A DNA stretch of 64,000 nucleotides from Rummeliibacillus stabekisii. GTDB lineage: Bacteria; Bacillota; Bacilli; Bacillales_A; Planococcaceae. The stretch is taken from NCBI RefSeq assembly GCF_007988965.1, contig NZ_BJVD01000004.1, positions 124,001-188,000 on the forward strand. The letters are read 5' to 3'. The stretch's first letter is position 1. Every line of letters starts with the position of its first letter. The position numbers were made by a program, and so were the translations under genes. The notes beneath the pieces were generated by a model. The model searched no databases. It was not told the DNA's origin and saw only the letters and a program-made list of their open reading frames with translations. This document shows, one piece after another, positions 57,504 through 64,000 of the stretch.

Positions 57504-58187
57504 TTATGAACTTTCTTTTTCCTCACGCATACGCTGCCACTGGTCTTTGGCCATTTCCAAAATCTTAGGCTCATTAAATAGACGTTGTTTCTCAATAACT
57601 TTAGAGAAGTAGCGTATTGCCTGCTCTTTATCTCTCATACGCCTTGATATCTCTGCAATAAGATAGAGTACCCGGAGCTCGTTCATAGATGTTCCCTTAT
57701 AATCCTCTACAGAATAAGATTCGATATATTGCTCTCTAGCAATTTTCATAAATCTGATCTCCATTTCTGTTTGGTTGCTCATTCTATATAGCCAGGCTAT
57801 TCGTAAAGCTAACCCTGCTAATGTAATATGTTTTTCTTTTTTATAATTACCGCAAACTAGACCAAGCTGATAGGCTTGAAGTGCATCGGCAATCGAACGT
57901 TCGCCCGCAAAGCTGTGCTTTTTCCAATGTGCAGAAATATGCTGGTCAAGAGTTTCTTTGACGCCAGGTGCAAAATATTTTGAAAAATCTTCCGTGAAAG
58001 AAAAACCGCAATGTTCACATACAAATACATTATAAAATAATGGATTAACGTCATTTTCATAAATGGGGCGAAAATCACTTTCATTTTCTTTTACTTTTAT
58101 GAAATTAGAACGAACTTTCATCGTCTTAAATTGTTGCTTGCAGTGCAAACACTCTATTTGCTTTTCGTAATAAGGAGAAAGCTCCAT
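57504..58187 (-). CDS. DUF2225 family protein
   Basis: A 227-residue protein. An N-terminal zinc ribbon (ECLHCKQQF near 13 and VFVCEHCGFSF near 55) is followed by TPR-like helices (RIAWLYRMSNQTEMEIRFMK, REQYIESYSVED). This combination defines DUF2225, which is widespread in Bacillota and of unknown function. The ATG at 58187 has GGGGCTATTGCT upstream, not a strong ribosome site. Confidence 0.88.
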   Translation of the reverse strand: MELSPYYEKQIECLHCKQQFKTMKVRSNFIKVKENESDFRPIYENDVNPLFYNVFVCEHCGFSFTEDFSKYFAPGVKETLDQHISAHWKKHSFAGERSIADALQAYQLGLVCGNYKKEKHITLAGLALRIAWLYRMSNQTEMEIRFMKIAREQYIESYSVEDYKGTSMNELRVLYLIAEISRRMRDKEQAIRYFSKVIEKQRLFNEPKILEMAKDQWQRMREEKESS

Positions 58188-58332
58188 AGCAATAGCCCCA
58201 TTTCTAATAGTGAATATAGTAGAATTATATCATAAACGTGTAAAAGAAAATTTGATTTTTTTGTGAGCGTTAGCGTTTTACTGATACGGCAAAAATTGAT
58301 ATGATGAATATATAAGAAAGAGGTGGATACGG

Positions 58333-58695
58333 ATGACACAAGTTGTGAATATTACAGAAGCAGCAGCATTTCATATTAAAGAAATGATGCGAAACAATAA
58401 GGAAGAGGGATCTTTCTTACGTGTAGCCGTAAAAGGCGGCGGTTGTAGCGGCCTTTCCTATGCAATGGGCTTTGAACGCGACCGTCAAGAGGGAGACCAG
58501 CTTCTTGAAATACAAGGACTACAAGTTATTGTTTCAAGTGAAGATGCACCAATTATTCAAGGAACAACCATTGATTTTAAACAATCGCTTATGGGTGGCG
58601 GATTTACCATCGACAATCCAAATGCCATTGCATCATGTGGCTGCGGCTCATCGTTCCGAACAGCAAAAGTTACAGGAACTCCTGAAAATTGTTAA
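58333..58695 (+). CDS. yutM: A-type iron-sulfur carrier YutM (HesB/IscA family)
   Basis: A 120-residue protein with all three cluster cysteines: GGGCSGLSYAMGF near residue 38 and SCGCGSSF near 102-104. It carries Fe-S clusters to apo-proteins alongside YutI. AAGAGGTGGATACGG precedes the ATG. It has its own terminator. Confidence 0.93.
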   Translation: MTQVVNITEAAAFHIKEMMRNNKEEGSFLRVAVKGGGCSGLSYAMGFERDRQEGDQLLEIQGLQVIVSSEDAPIIQGTTIDFKQSLMGGGFTIDNPNAIASCGCGSSFRTAKVTGTPENC

Positions 58696-58708
58696 TGTCT
58701 AATATAAC

Positions 58709-58751
58709 AAAAGGCCTATTGGTTGTGTTCGCACAGCGATAGGCCTTCTTT
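58709..58751 (+). terminator. Terminator after yutM
   Basis: AAAGGCCTAT / ATAGGCCTT with an inner TGTG/CACA hairpin, then TCTTT. Confidence 0.8.
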
Positions 58752-58768
58752 AAACATGGGGGGATTAA

Positions 58769-59260
58769 ATGAGTAACAAAGATCGGGGGAAGGTTTGGCT
58801 TGGTGTTGCCGGGTTAGTTGAGAATGAAAACGGTGAATGGCTCGTTGTAATGAAACGGTACGGTGGGCTTGATGGCATGTGGTCATTGCCAGCCGGGTTT
58901 GTCCAACCAGGCGAGACACTTGACCAAGCATGCCATCGTGAATTAAAAGAAGAAACAGGAATCGAAGCTTCACTACAGGGATTGCTGGGTCTGCGGACAG
59001 GCGTTCTTAGGAATGATATTAGTGATAATATGGTAGTTTTTTATTTAACAGCAAATACTCTGGAGCAATCAATCAAAGTACAGTTGGATGAATTATATGA
59101 TGTAAAGTGGATGTCACCGGAAGCATTGAAAAATGATAAGCGTACATCTCTGATGATTTTAGAATTAGTGGACTCTGCATTAGAAGCTAAACCGGCAACG
59201 CTTGAAAAGCTAGAAAGCGATAATATTTTTGGCTATACCGACTACAAATTGTACTTCTAG
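58769..59260 (+). CDS. NUDIX hydrolase
   Basis: A 163-residue protein. The complete Nudix box is seen in GFVQPGETLDQACHRELKEE, then TGIEA (residues about 50-74), with REL..EE metal ligands. It hydrolyses a nucleoside diphosphate derivative of unknown identity. It sits in the yut cluster after yutM. ATGGGGGGATTAA precedes the ATG. Confidence 0.9.
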   Translation: MSNKDRGKVWLGVAGLVENENGEWLVVMKRYGGLDGMWSLPAGFVQPGETLDQACHRELKEETGIEASLQGLLGLRTGVLRNDISDNMVVFYLTANTLEQSIKVQLDELYDVKWMSPEALKNDKRTSLMILELVDSALEAKPATLEKLESDNIFGYTDYKLYF

Positions 59261-59354
59261 TAAAATCGCATCTAGTAAGAAAAAACCACCAAGTCATTGA
59301 AACAGTTCTCTCTATCAGTTACACTAATGTGAGAGAATATGGAGGAATAAACAG

Positions 59355-59684
59355 ATGACTGGTGGATTTTCAATTATCCAATTAATACTATCGATGCTCA
59401 TTTTTATAGTAATGTTTTTTGGCATCGGCTTCTTGCTAAATATGTTGCTGCGTGCTACATGGTTTATGGCATTCTTATATCCCATTGTCGTGATCTTTAT
59501 TGTAGATAATGTAAGCTTTTTAGATTATTTCTTCAAAGCGGGCACAGCATTTCCAGCATTGGGCCACCGCTTGGCATCTTTGCAACTCGCTGATATTTTA
59601 ATTCTTGCTAGCGGGTTAGTTGGGGCTATTATTGCAGGAATTGTCATGAAGATTCTGCGTAAAATGGGCTATCAAATGTTTTAA
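59355..59684 (+). CDS. yuiB: YuiB family membrane protein
   Basis: A 109-residue protein with three hydrophobic segments (about 6-30, 32-50 and 78-100). The family sequence is GFLLNMLLRATWFMAFLYPI and IAGIVMKILRKMGYQMF. The gene sits in the conserved yui block before yuiD. The function is unknown. TATGGAGGAATAAACAG precedes the ATG. Confidence 0.88.
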   Translation: MTGGFSIIQLILSMLIFIVMFFGIGFLLNMLLRATWFMAFLYPIVVIFIVDNVSFLDYFFKAGTAFPALGHRLASLQLADILILASGLVGAIIAGIVMKILRKMGYQMF

Positions 59685-59710
59685 TTATGTAATCTATATC
59701 GTTAAAATCG

Positions 59711-59757
59711 AAAAGAGATGTCAAACGCCAGAGGAATGGCGTTTGACATCTCTTTTT
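59711..59757. terminator. Bidirectional terminator between yuiB and yuiD
   Basis: A perfect 20-bp stem AAAAGAGATGTCAAACGCCA with its complement and a 6-base loop, ending in TTTTT. Confidence 0.92.
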
Positions 59758-59767
59758 ATATGGGCAA

Positions 59768-60238
59768 TTAAAAGTAATAAATGATACAAGATAAGAGTAT
59801 GCCCAATAAGCAGCCGAAAAAGACTTCAATCGGACGGTGGCCAAGCAATGTTTTCAAATCTTCCATCTTTTCCTGACCATTTTTTTCTGGTAACGTCTTT
59901 GCCTTTTCGACAAAGGTTTGCAAATCCTTACGCATTTGATTAATGACAATAGCTTGCTGTCCTGCCTGATAACGAATGCCTGTAGCATCAAACATGACAA
60001 TAATGGAAAAGACAGCTGAAACAGCAAAGAGTGAGGATGTAATACCGTGTTCAAATGCAATAGCGGTTGTAAGAGATGATACAGCCGCGGAATGCGAGCT
60101 CGGCATGCCTCCTGTAGATGTGAATAGGCCAAAGTCTACTTCCCTTGTTGCTATAAAGTGAATAGGGATTTTCACAAACTGTGCGATAAAAATGGCCAGT
60201 AAAGCCGATATTAATGGTGTGCTTTGTAAAAATTCCAA
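59768..60238 (-). CDS. yuiD: Divergent PAP2 family membrane protein YuiD
   Basis: A 156-residue protein with five hydrophobic stretches. The phosphatase-like motif STGGMPSSHSAAV near residue 48 and FDATGIRYQAGQQA near 88 are typical of the divergent PAP2 (DUF212) family. It lies in the membrane and its substrate is unknown. TTG 60238, nine bases after AAAGGTG, fits homologue starts (EFLQSTPLISALLAI). The GTG/ATG upstream overlap the ribosome site. Confidence 0.88.
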   Translation of the reverse strand: MEFLQSTPLISALLAIFIAQFVKIPIHFIATREVDFGLFTSTGGMPSSHSAAVSSLTTAIAFEHGITSSLFAVSAVFSIIVMFDATGIRYQAGQQAIVINQMRKDLQTFVEKAKTLPEKNGQEKMEDLKTLLGHRPIEVFFGCLLGILLSCIIYYF

Positions 60239-60388
60239 ATATATCATCACCTTTTAGCAGTTATATCTTTACTATACCATAAGGCTTTTTCTACTTCATT
60301 TCTAAGCAACCCTATTGCGAACATTTCGTAAATTGAAATACTTTGCTATAATGAATTGAGAAAATAATAATAGAAAAGAGTGAAAAAT

Positions 60389-61900
60389 ATGCAGATTACA
60401 CAAGAAATCAAAAGCTTTGCGACTGTAGATTCGGACGTTCTGATTGTTGGTGTGTCAAAAAATCAAGAAAATGTAGAAAAATGGTCTGATTTTGTACAAT
60501 TCTTTGGTAAACCCATGGAAGAATGGGTAAAAAGCGGCGATATACAAACAGATACAAAATCAATTACAAAGATTCCTGTATTTACAAAAGAAGCAAAGGT
60601 AAAACGTCTTTTGTTTATCGGGCTTGGCAATCGTAAATCCCTTTCAAAGGAAACATTACGCGCGGGATTTGGTTTAGCAGGAAAAGCTCTACATAAGATG
60701 AAAGCAAGTAAAATTTCCCTATGGGCAGACTCTTTTGCAACAGATGAAATTCTTCCTGAAGAAGTTTCTAATTTGGCTGCAGAAGGCATTGTGATGGGGA
60801 GTTATACTGTTGAAAATTATAAAACCACAAGCAATGAGCAGGATATCACAATTGAACAAATCAGCTTTATTACAGATGGAGAACCTGAAAAATTATTCGC
60901 TGGGTTTCATAAAGGAGAGGTCTATGCAACTGCTGTAAATGAGGCGCGTACACTGATCAATAAGCCTGGGAATTTACTGACATCTACAAAATTAGCAGAC
61001 TATGCAGTTGAATTGGCAAAAGAATATAATTTGGAAGTAGAAATTTTAGATAAAGCCCAGCTAGAAGAATTGGGCATGGGTGCAATTCTTGCTGTCAACA
61101 AAGGATCAAAAGAAGAGCCGCGCATGATTACATTGAAATACCAAGCAACAGAACAATGGGAAGATGTCATTGGACTGGTCGGTAAAGGTGTAACATTTGA
61201 TACTGGCGGTTACTCTCTTAAAACAAAAACAGGCATTGTTGGCATGAAAGGTGATATGGGCGGAGCAGCTGCCGTTCTTGGTGCTATGCGTATTGTCGGT
61301 GAAATGCGTCCAAACAAGAATGTTATTGGCGTCATTGGATCTACCGACAACATGATTTCTGGCGAGGCGTTTAAGCCGGATGATGTCATTACTACTTTCA
61401 GCGGCAAAACAGTAGAAATTTTGAATACAGATGCAGAAGGCCGTCTTGTACTTGCAGATGCAGTAGCTTATGCGAAACAACAAGGCGCTAATACGCTCAT
61501 TGATTTAGCGACTCTTACAGGTGGCGTAATCACTGCACTTGGTTATGATAAAACGGGTGCTCTTACTAATGATGAAGCCTTCTATCGTTCTTTTGTAGAA
61601 GCGGCAAACAAAACAGACGAATTTGTATGGCAGCTTCCTTTAACAGAAAATGATAAAAAGCGTATTCGGAAAAGTGATGTGGCAGATTTGAATAATTCTC
61701 CTGGCGGTGATGGCCACATGATTTTTGGTGGCGGATTTATCGGTGAATTCGTTGGCGACACACCGTGGATTCACTTAGATATCGCAGGGACTTCAGATGC
61801 GATGAGTGCATATGATTTCGGTCCTAAAGGCGGCACAGGCGTTATGGTAAGAACCCTCGCAACATTTATTGATCAACTCGCTAATAGTACAGAGGAATAA
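60389..61900 (+). CDS. yuiE: Leucyl aminopeptidase YuiE (M17)
   Basis: A 503-residue cytosolic metallo-aminopeptidase. Metal and catalytic motifs are VGKGVTFDTGGYSLKTK near residue 275 and NTDAEGRLVLADAVAYA near 350 (the M17 signature). The N-terminal regulatory domain spans 1-170. ATG 60389 is preferred over the in-frame GTG nine bases earlier. It likely recycles peptides. A small glycine-rich gene follows. Confidence 0.94.
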   Translation: MQITQEIKSFATVDSDVLIVGVSKNQENVEKWSDFVQFFGKPMEEWVKSGDIQTDTKSITKIPVFTKEAKVKRLLFIGLGNRKSLSKETLRAGFGLAGKALHKMKASKISLWADSFATDEILPEEVSNLAAEGIVMGSYTVENYKTTSNEQDITIEQISFITDGEPEKLFAGFHKGEVYATAVNEARTLINKPGNLLTSTKLADYAVELAKEYNLEVEILDKAQLEELGMGAILAVNKGSKEEPRMITLKYQATEQWEDVIGLVGKGVTFDTGGYSLKTKTGIVGMKGDMGGAAAVLGAMRIVGEMRPNKNVIGVIGSTDNMISGEAFKPDDVITTFSGKTVEILNTDAEGRLVLADAVAYAKQQGANTLIDLATLTGGVITALGYDKTGALTNDEAFYRSFVEAANKTDEFVWQLPLTENDKKRIRKSDVADLNNSPGGDGHMIFGGGFIGEFVGDTPWIHLDIAGTSDAMSAYDFGPKGGTGVMVRTLATFIDQLANSTEE

Positions 61901-61961
61901 ATAGGCCAAATCCTAATCAAGCACTATCTCTTCTCATAAGATAATACAGAGAGGAGGGAGC

Positions 61962-62111
61962 ATGATGTATCCATTCGGGTTTGGTTATGGAGGTTTCGGC
62001 GGGCCGTTCTTAGGTGGTTTTTTAGGTAGTTTTGTGGGCTCGGCTTTCCGTCCGTATCCAGTATATCGTAGACCATACTATCCTATTTATAGAAGACCTT
62101 ACTGGTGGTAA
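61962..62111 (+). CDS. 49-residue glycine/tyrosine-rich peptide
   Basis: A perfect GAGGAGGGAGC site precedes ATGATG. The product MMYPFGFGYGGFGGPFLGGF, LGSFVGSAFRP, then YPVYRRPYYPIYRRPYWW contains a Gly/Phe half and a Tyr/Arg/Pro half with YRRPY repeated. The composition resembles small spore-coat or surface peptides of Bacillales, which is inference only. A terminator follows. Confidence 0.7.
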   Translation: MMYPFGFGYGGFGGPFLGGFLGSFVGSAFRPYPVYRRPYYPIYRRPYWW

Positions 62112-62115
62112 AAAT

Positions 62116-62160
62116 AAAAAGTTTCTATTCTATCATTGTTTGATAGGATGGAAGCTTTTT
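62116..62160 (+). terminator. Terminator after the Gly/Tyr-rich peptide gene
   Basis: An imperfect stem AAAAAGTTTC..CTATCA / TGATAG..GAAGCTTTTT. Confidence 0.8.
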
Positions 62161-62260
62161 AGTTTACCAAACTTTACATATAGATGGGTTGAAAGCAACG
62201 GGTAAAATTAGCTATTATGGTATAGTGTGAAAAATCGATTGATTAAAGGAATTTATTGAA

Positions 62261-62821
62261 ATGAGAAACCCATATGTTTACGGATATTTGCCGTTCATAA
62301 CCATTATATTATTTAGTTTGACCTTCGGGCTTTTTACAGTGACTGAATCTCTAACTTTATTTAAATCAGTAGGGATTTATTCAGGAATGCGAGAGTTTTT
62401 ATCAGAAATCCAACTGCGTATTTTTCTATTGATTGTCTTTGCTTTAGTTTATTTTATGGTGCTAGCTGCATTAAAATTAATAGGTGAGACAATTCATGAA
62501 TTAGCCATGCTATTTTTCTCAAAGGATGCGGAAGGCAAGACGGTGCATGAAGCACGTGGGGGGTATGTTATTTTTTTCTTTGGTGGCATTGCTTCTGCGG
62601 TAGGAATTTCGTCTTTTTGGCTATTGGCACTTATTTTTATCTTGACCGTGTTTATTTATTTTGTTTATGTCATCTACAAACTGAGCAACCATATGACTCT
62701 TGGCGCGACAGTCGGTGTAATGCTTTTTGAATTAACTATTTGGCTTATCTTTTTAGCATTGATTGTCTATGTCGTATTTAAACTATACAACGGCATTGTT
62801 TCGAGTTTGCCATTTTCATAA
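62261..62821 (+). CDS. yufK: YufK family (DUF5366) membrane protein
   Basis: A 186-residue protein with five hydrophobic helices (about 8-28, 50-72, 98-112, 118-138 and 148-178). The N-terminus NPYVYGYLPFITIILFSLTF, then GLFTVTESLTLFKSVG, is typical of YufK. The function is unknown. AAAGGAATTTATTGAA precedes the ATG. It is monocistronic with a strong terminator. Confidence 0.82.
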   Translation: MRNPYVYGYLPFITIILFSLTFGLFTVTESLTLFKSVGIYSGMREFLSEIQLRIFLLIVFALVYFMVLAALKLIGETIHELAMLFFSKDAEGKTVHEARGGYVIFFFGGIASAVGISSFWLLALIFILTVFIYFVYVIYKLSNHMTLGATVGVMLFELTIWLIFLALIVYVVFKLYNGIVSSLPFS

Positions 62822-62829
62822 GGTAAGGA

Positions 62830-62873
62830 AAGAGCACATTGAATGATGTTTGACCATTCAACGTGCTCTTTTT
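62830..62873. terminator. Bidirectional terminator between yufK and the PBP gene
   Basis: AAGAGCACATTGAATG / CATTCAACGTGCTCTT, then TTT. It touches the stop of the convergent gene. Confidence 0.88.
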
Positions 62874-64000
62874 ATGGTTGCATGATTTTTGAGAAAATGC
62901 GGTGATGGACTTTAGCAGATTCTAATGCTTGCATGTTTTGCGGTTGGTCATAGCCAATCCATACAGCAGCGGTATAACGGTCGGTCAAACCAGCGAGCCA
63001 GTAATCACGATAATCGTTTGTAGTACCTGTTTTCGCACCTACATAAGGAGCATCTACATGAATACCAACACCTGTCCCGTTCTTAACAACATCAGCCATT
63101 AAAAAGCGGATATGTTCAACAGTGCTTGGAGACCAGACAGTCCTCGTAGGACTTTTCCATTTATATAAGAGGTGGCCGTTTTGGTCTTTCACACTCCGAA
63201 TTGTGTGTGGTGTCCGATAATCTCCATCTATAAAGCTCGTATAGGCACTTGCTAGATCTGCAGTGGTAAGGCCGTGTGTCAAGCCTCCAAGAGCAGATGG
63301 ATATTCATAATCCTCTTTACCGATTGGTAAATGGAGTGGCTTTAAGTATTGGAAAGCTGGGGCTATCCCTACTTGTGCTAATAACCGGATAGCTACTGTA
63401 TTGTAGCTATATCTAAAGGCTTGTTGGATGGTCACATTGCCAAGTACTTGACCACCATAGTTTTTGGGACAGTAATTGCCAATACAATAAGGAGCTCCGC
63501 TCACAATTGTATTAGGTGTTGCTTTCGTCTTTTCAAAATACGGTGCATAATCGATAAGCGGTTTGAATGCTGATCCTGGTTGCCGGGCCGCTTGGTAACT
63601 GCGGTTAAAGTCATACTTTCTATAATGCTTTCCGCCATAAATACTCACAATCTCACGGGTATCATTATCGATAACCACTGCAGATGATTGAAGGGTGCCA
63701 TAGTGAGTTAATAGGTCATCAATTGCTGTTGTATCCATTGCTTGTTTAGTAGGAGATAAAGCTGTCTCAATAACAAGCCCTTTATTCAGCAAATGGTTGA
63801 CGCGCTTTGATAGTTTTGCTTCTACTTTTTTGCGCTCGAGCGGTGTTCTAGCCAACTGGCGTTCTTTCGTATAGCCTTCCTTAGAGGCAACGAGTGAACG
63901 AAATTCGTTGATCACATAGGTGCTATAGGCAGGGTAGAGCTGCATTTTTCTTTTTAAGGCGAAAGTAATTTTTTCTCGTTTCATTTTTTGGGCTTCTTGT
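62872..64000 (-). CDS. Penicillin-binding protein, transpeptidase part (5' end outside window)
   Basis: The frame stays open beyond the ATG at 63984 to the window edge (QEAQK before it), so the gene is cut. Transpeptidase motifs are complete: SxxK in ARQPGSAFKPL, SxN in RYSYNTVAI and KTGT in YVGAKTGTTNDYRDYWLAGL. Sequence before residue 90 (LARTPLERKKVEAKLSKRVN) is the linker typical of class A PBPs, so a glycosyltransferase domain is expected upstream. It crosslinks peptidoglycan outside the membrane. The end lacks a long C-terminal extension. Confidence 0.9.
   Translation of the reverse strand, partial: QEAQKMKREKITFALKRKMQLYPAYSTYVINEFRSLVASKEGYTKERQLARTPLERKKVEAKLSKRVNHLLNKGLVIETALSPTKQAMDTTAIDDLLTHYGTLQSSAVVIDNDTREIVSIYGGKHYRKYDFNRSYQAARQPGSAFKPLIDYAPYFEKTKATPNTIVSGAPYCIGNYCPKNYGGQVLGNVTIQQAFRYSYNTVAIRLLAQVGIAPAFQYLKPLHLPIGKEDYEYPSALGGLTHGLTTADLASAYTSFIDGDYRTPHTIRSVKDQNGHLLYKWKSPTRTVWSPSTVEHIRFLMADVVKNGTGVGIHVDAPYVGAKTGTTNDYRDYWLAGLTDRYTAAVWIGYDQPQNMQALESAKVHHRIFSKIMQP

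Overview
The window comes from a low-GC, Gram-positive, endospore-forming bacterium of the order Bacillales. Gene content and gene order match the Bacillus subtilis yun/yut/yui, yus and suf neighbourhoods, and YunB plus GlcU/Gdh point to sporulation. Sequence style (dispersed GC-rich intergenic repeats, many small orphan genes) would fit the Planococcaceae/Caryophanaceae side (Lysinibacillus, Sporosarcina and relatives), but I cannot fix the genus. No rRNA, tRNA, CRISPR array or intact insertion sequence is visible.

Layout. 1-5.0 kb: the end of a probable surface protein, the ydbS-ydbT PH-domain membrane pair and an M3 oligoendopeptidase (pepF). 5.0-8.4 kb: an AT-rich accessory pocket with a solitary Mrr-type restriction enzyme, small membrane proteins, a zinc-ribbon protein and probable gene scraps. 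8.4-15.8 kb: glcU-gdh (glucose uptake and oxidation), orphan genes, a class I glutamine amidotransferase-like hydrolase, a zinc alcohol dehydrogenase, a DUF2238 membrane protein and an OsmC-type protein. 16.1-20.7 kb: hutU-hutI-hutH histidine degradation. 20.9-25.6 kb: small membrane proteins, an MFS exporter, the 5'-3' exonuclease YpcP, a C39-like protein without its catalytic cysteine, a thioredoxin and a YdaT-like protein.

25.7-32.0 kb: a junction at about 26.6 kb where mgtE and fadE, divergently oriented, both lack their 5' halves. It is followed by the yus-type order yusI-gcvH-yusF-yusE, then metNIQ behind a SAM-I riboswitch. 32.0-38.8 kb: a LysR regulator and the sufCDSUB iron-sulfur assembly operon. 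39-44.6 kb: a second accessory stretch with a DUF1259 protein, two GNATs, an SMI1/KNR4 protein that seems to start at ATT, and an Rgg/PlcR-like HTH-TPR regulator next to an MFS exporter. 44.9-62.8 kb: the conserved core yunF-yunE-yunD-(HD-GYP)-yunB-lipA-yutD-yutE-yutF-yuzB-yutJ-yuzD-yutI-yutM-nudix-yuiB-yuiD-yuiE-yufK. It is interrupted at 54.9-56.5 kb by a decayed phage-type integrase, a cold-shock gene with a structured leader and a DHFR-like gene. The window ends inside a penicillin-binding protein.

Functional threads. Sulfur and Fe-S metabolism recur: methionine import under SAM control, SufCDSUB, Nfu (YutI), an A-type carrier (YutM), and lipoyl synthase, which needs Fe-S clusters and serves GcvH. 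I found no clear new multi-gene system. The most unusual items are the mgtE/fadE junction, the hairpin in the csp leader, two genes with excellent Shine-Dalgarno sites facing AUU or AUA, and the dispersed repeats, one of which splits the suf operon.
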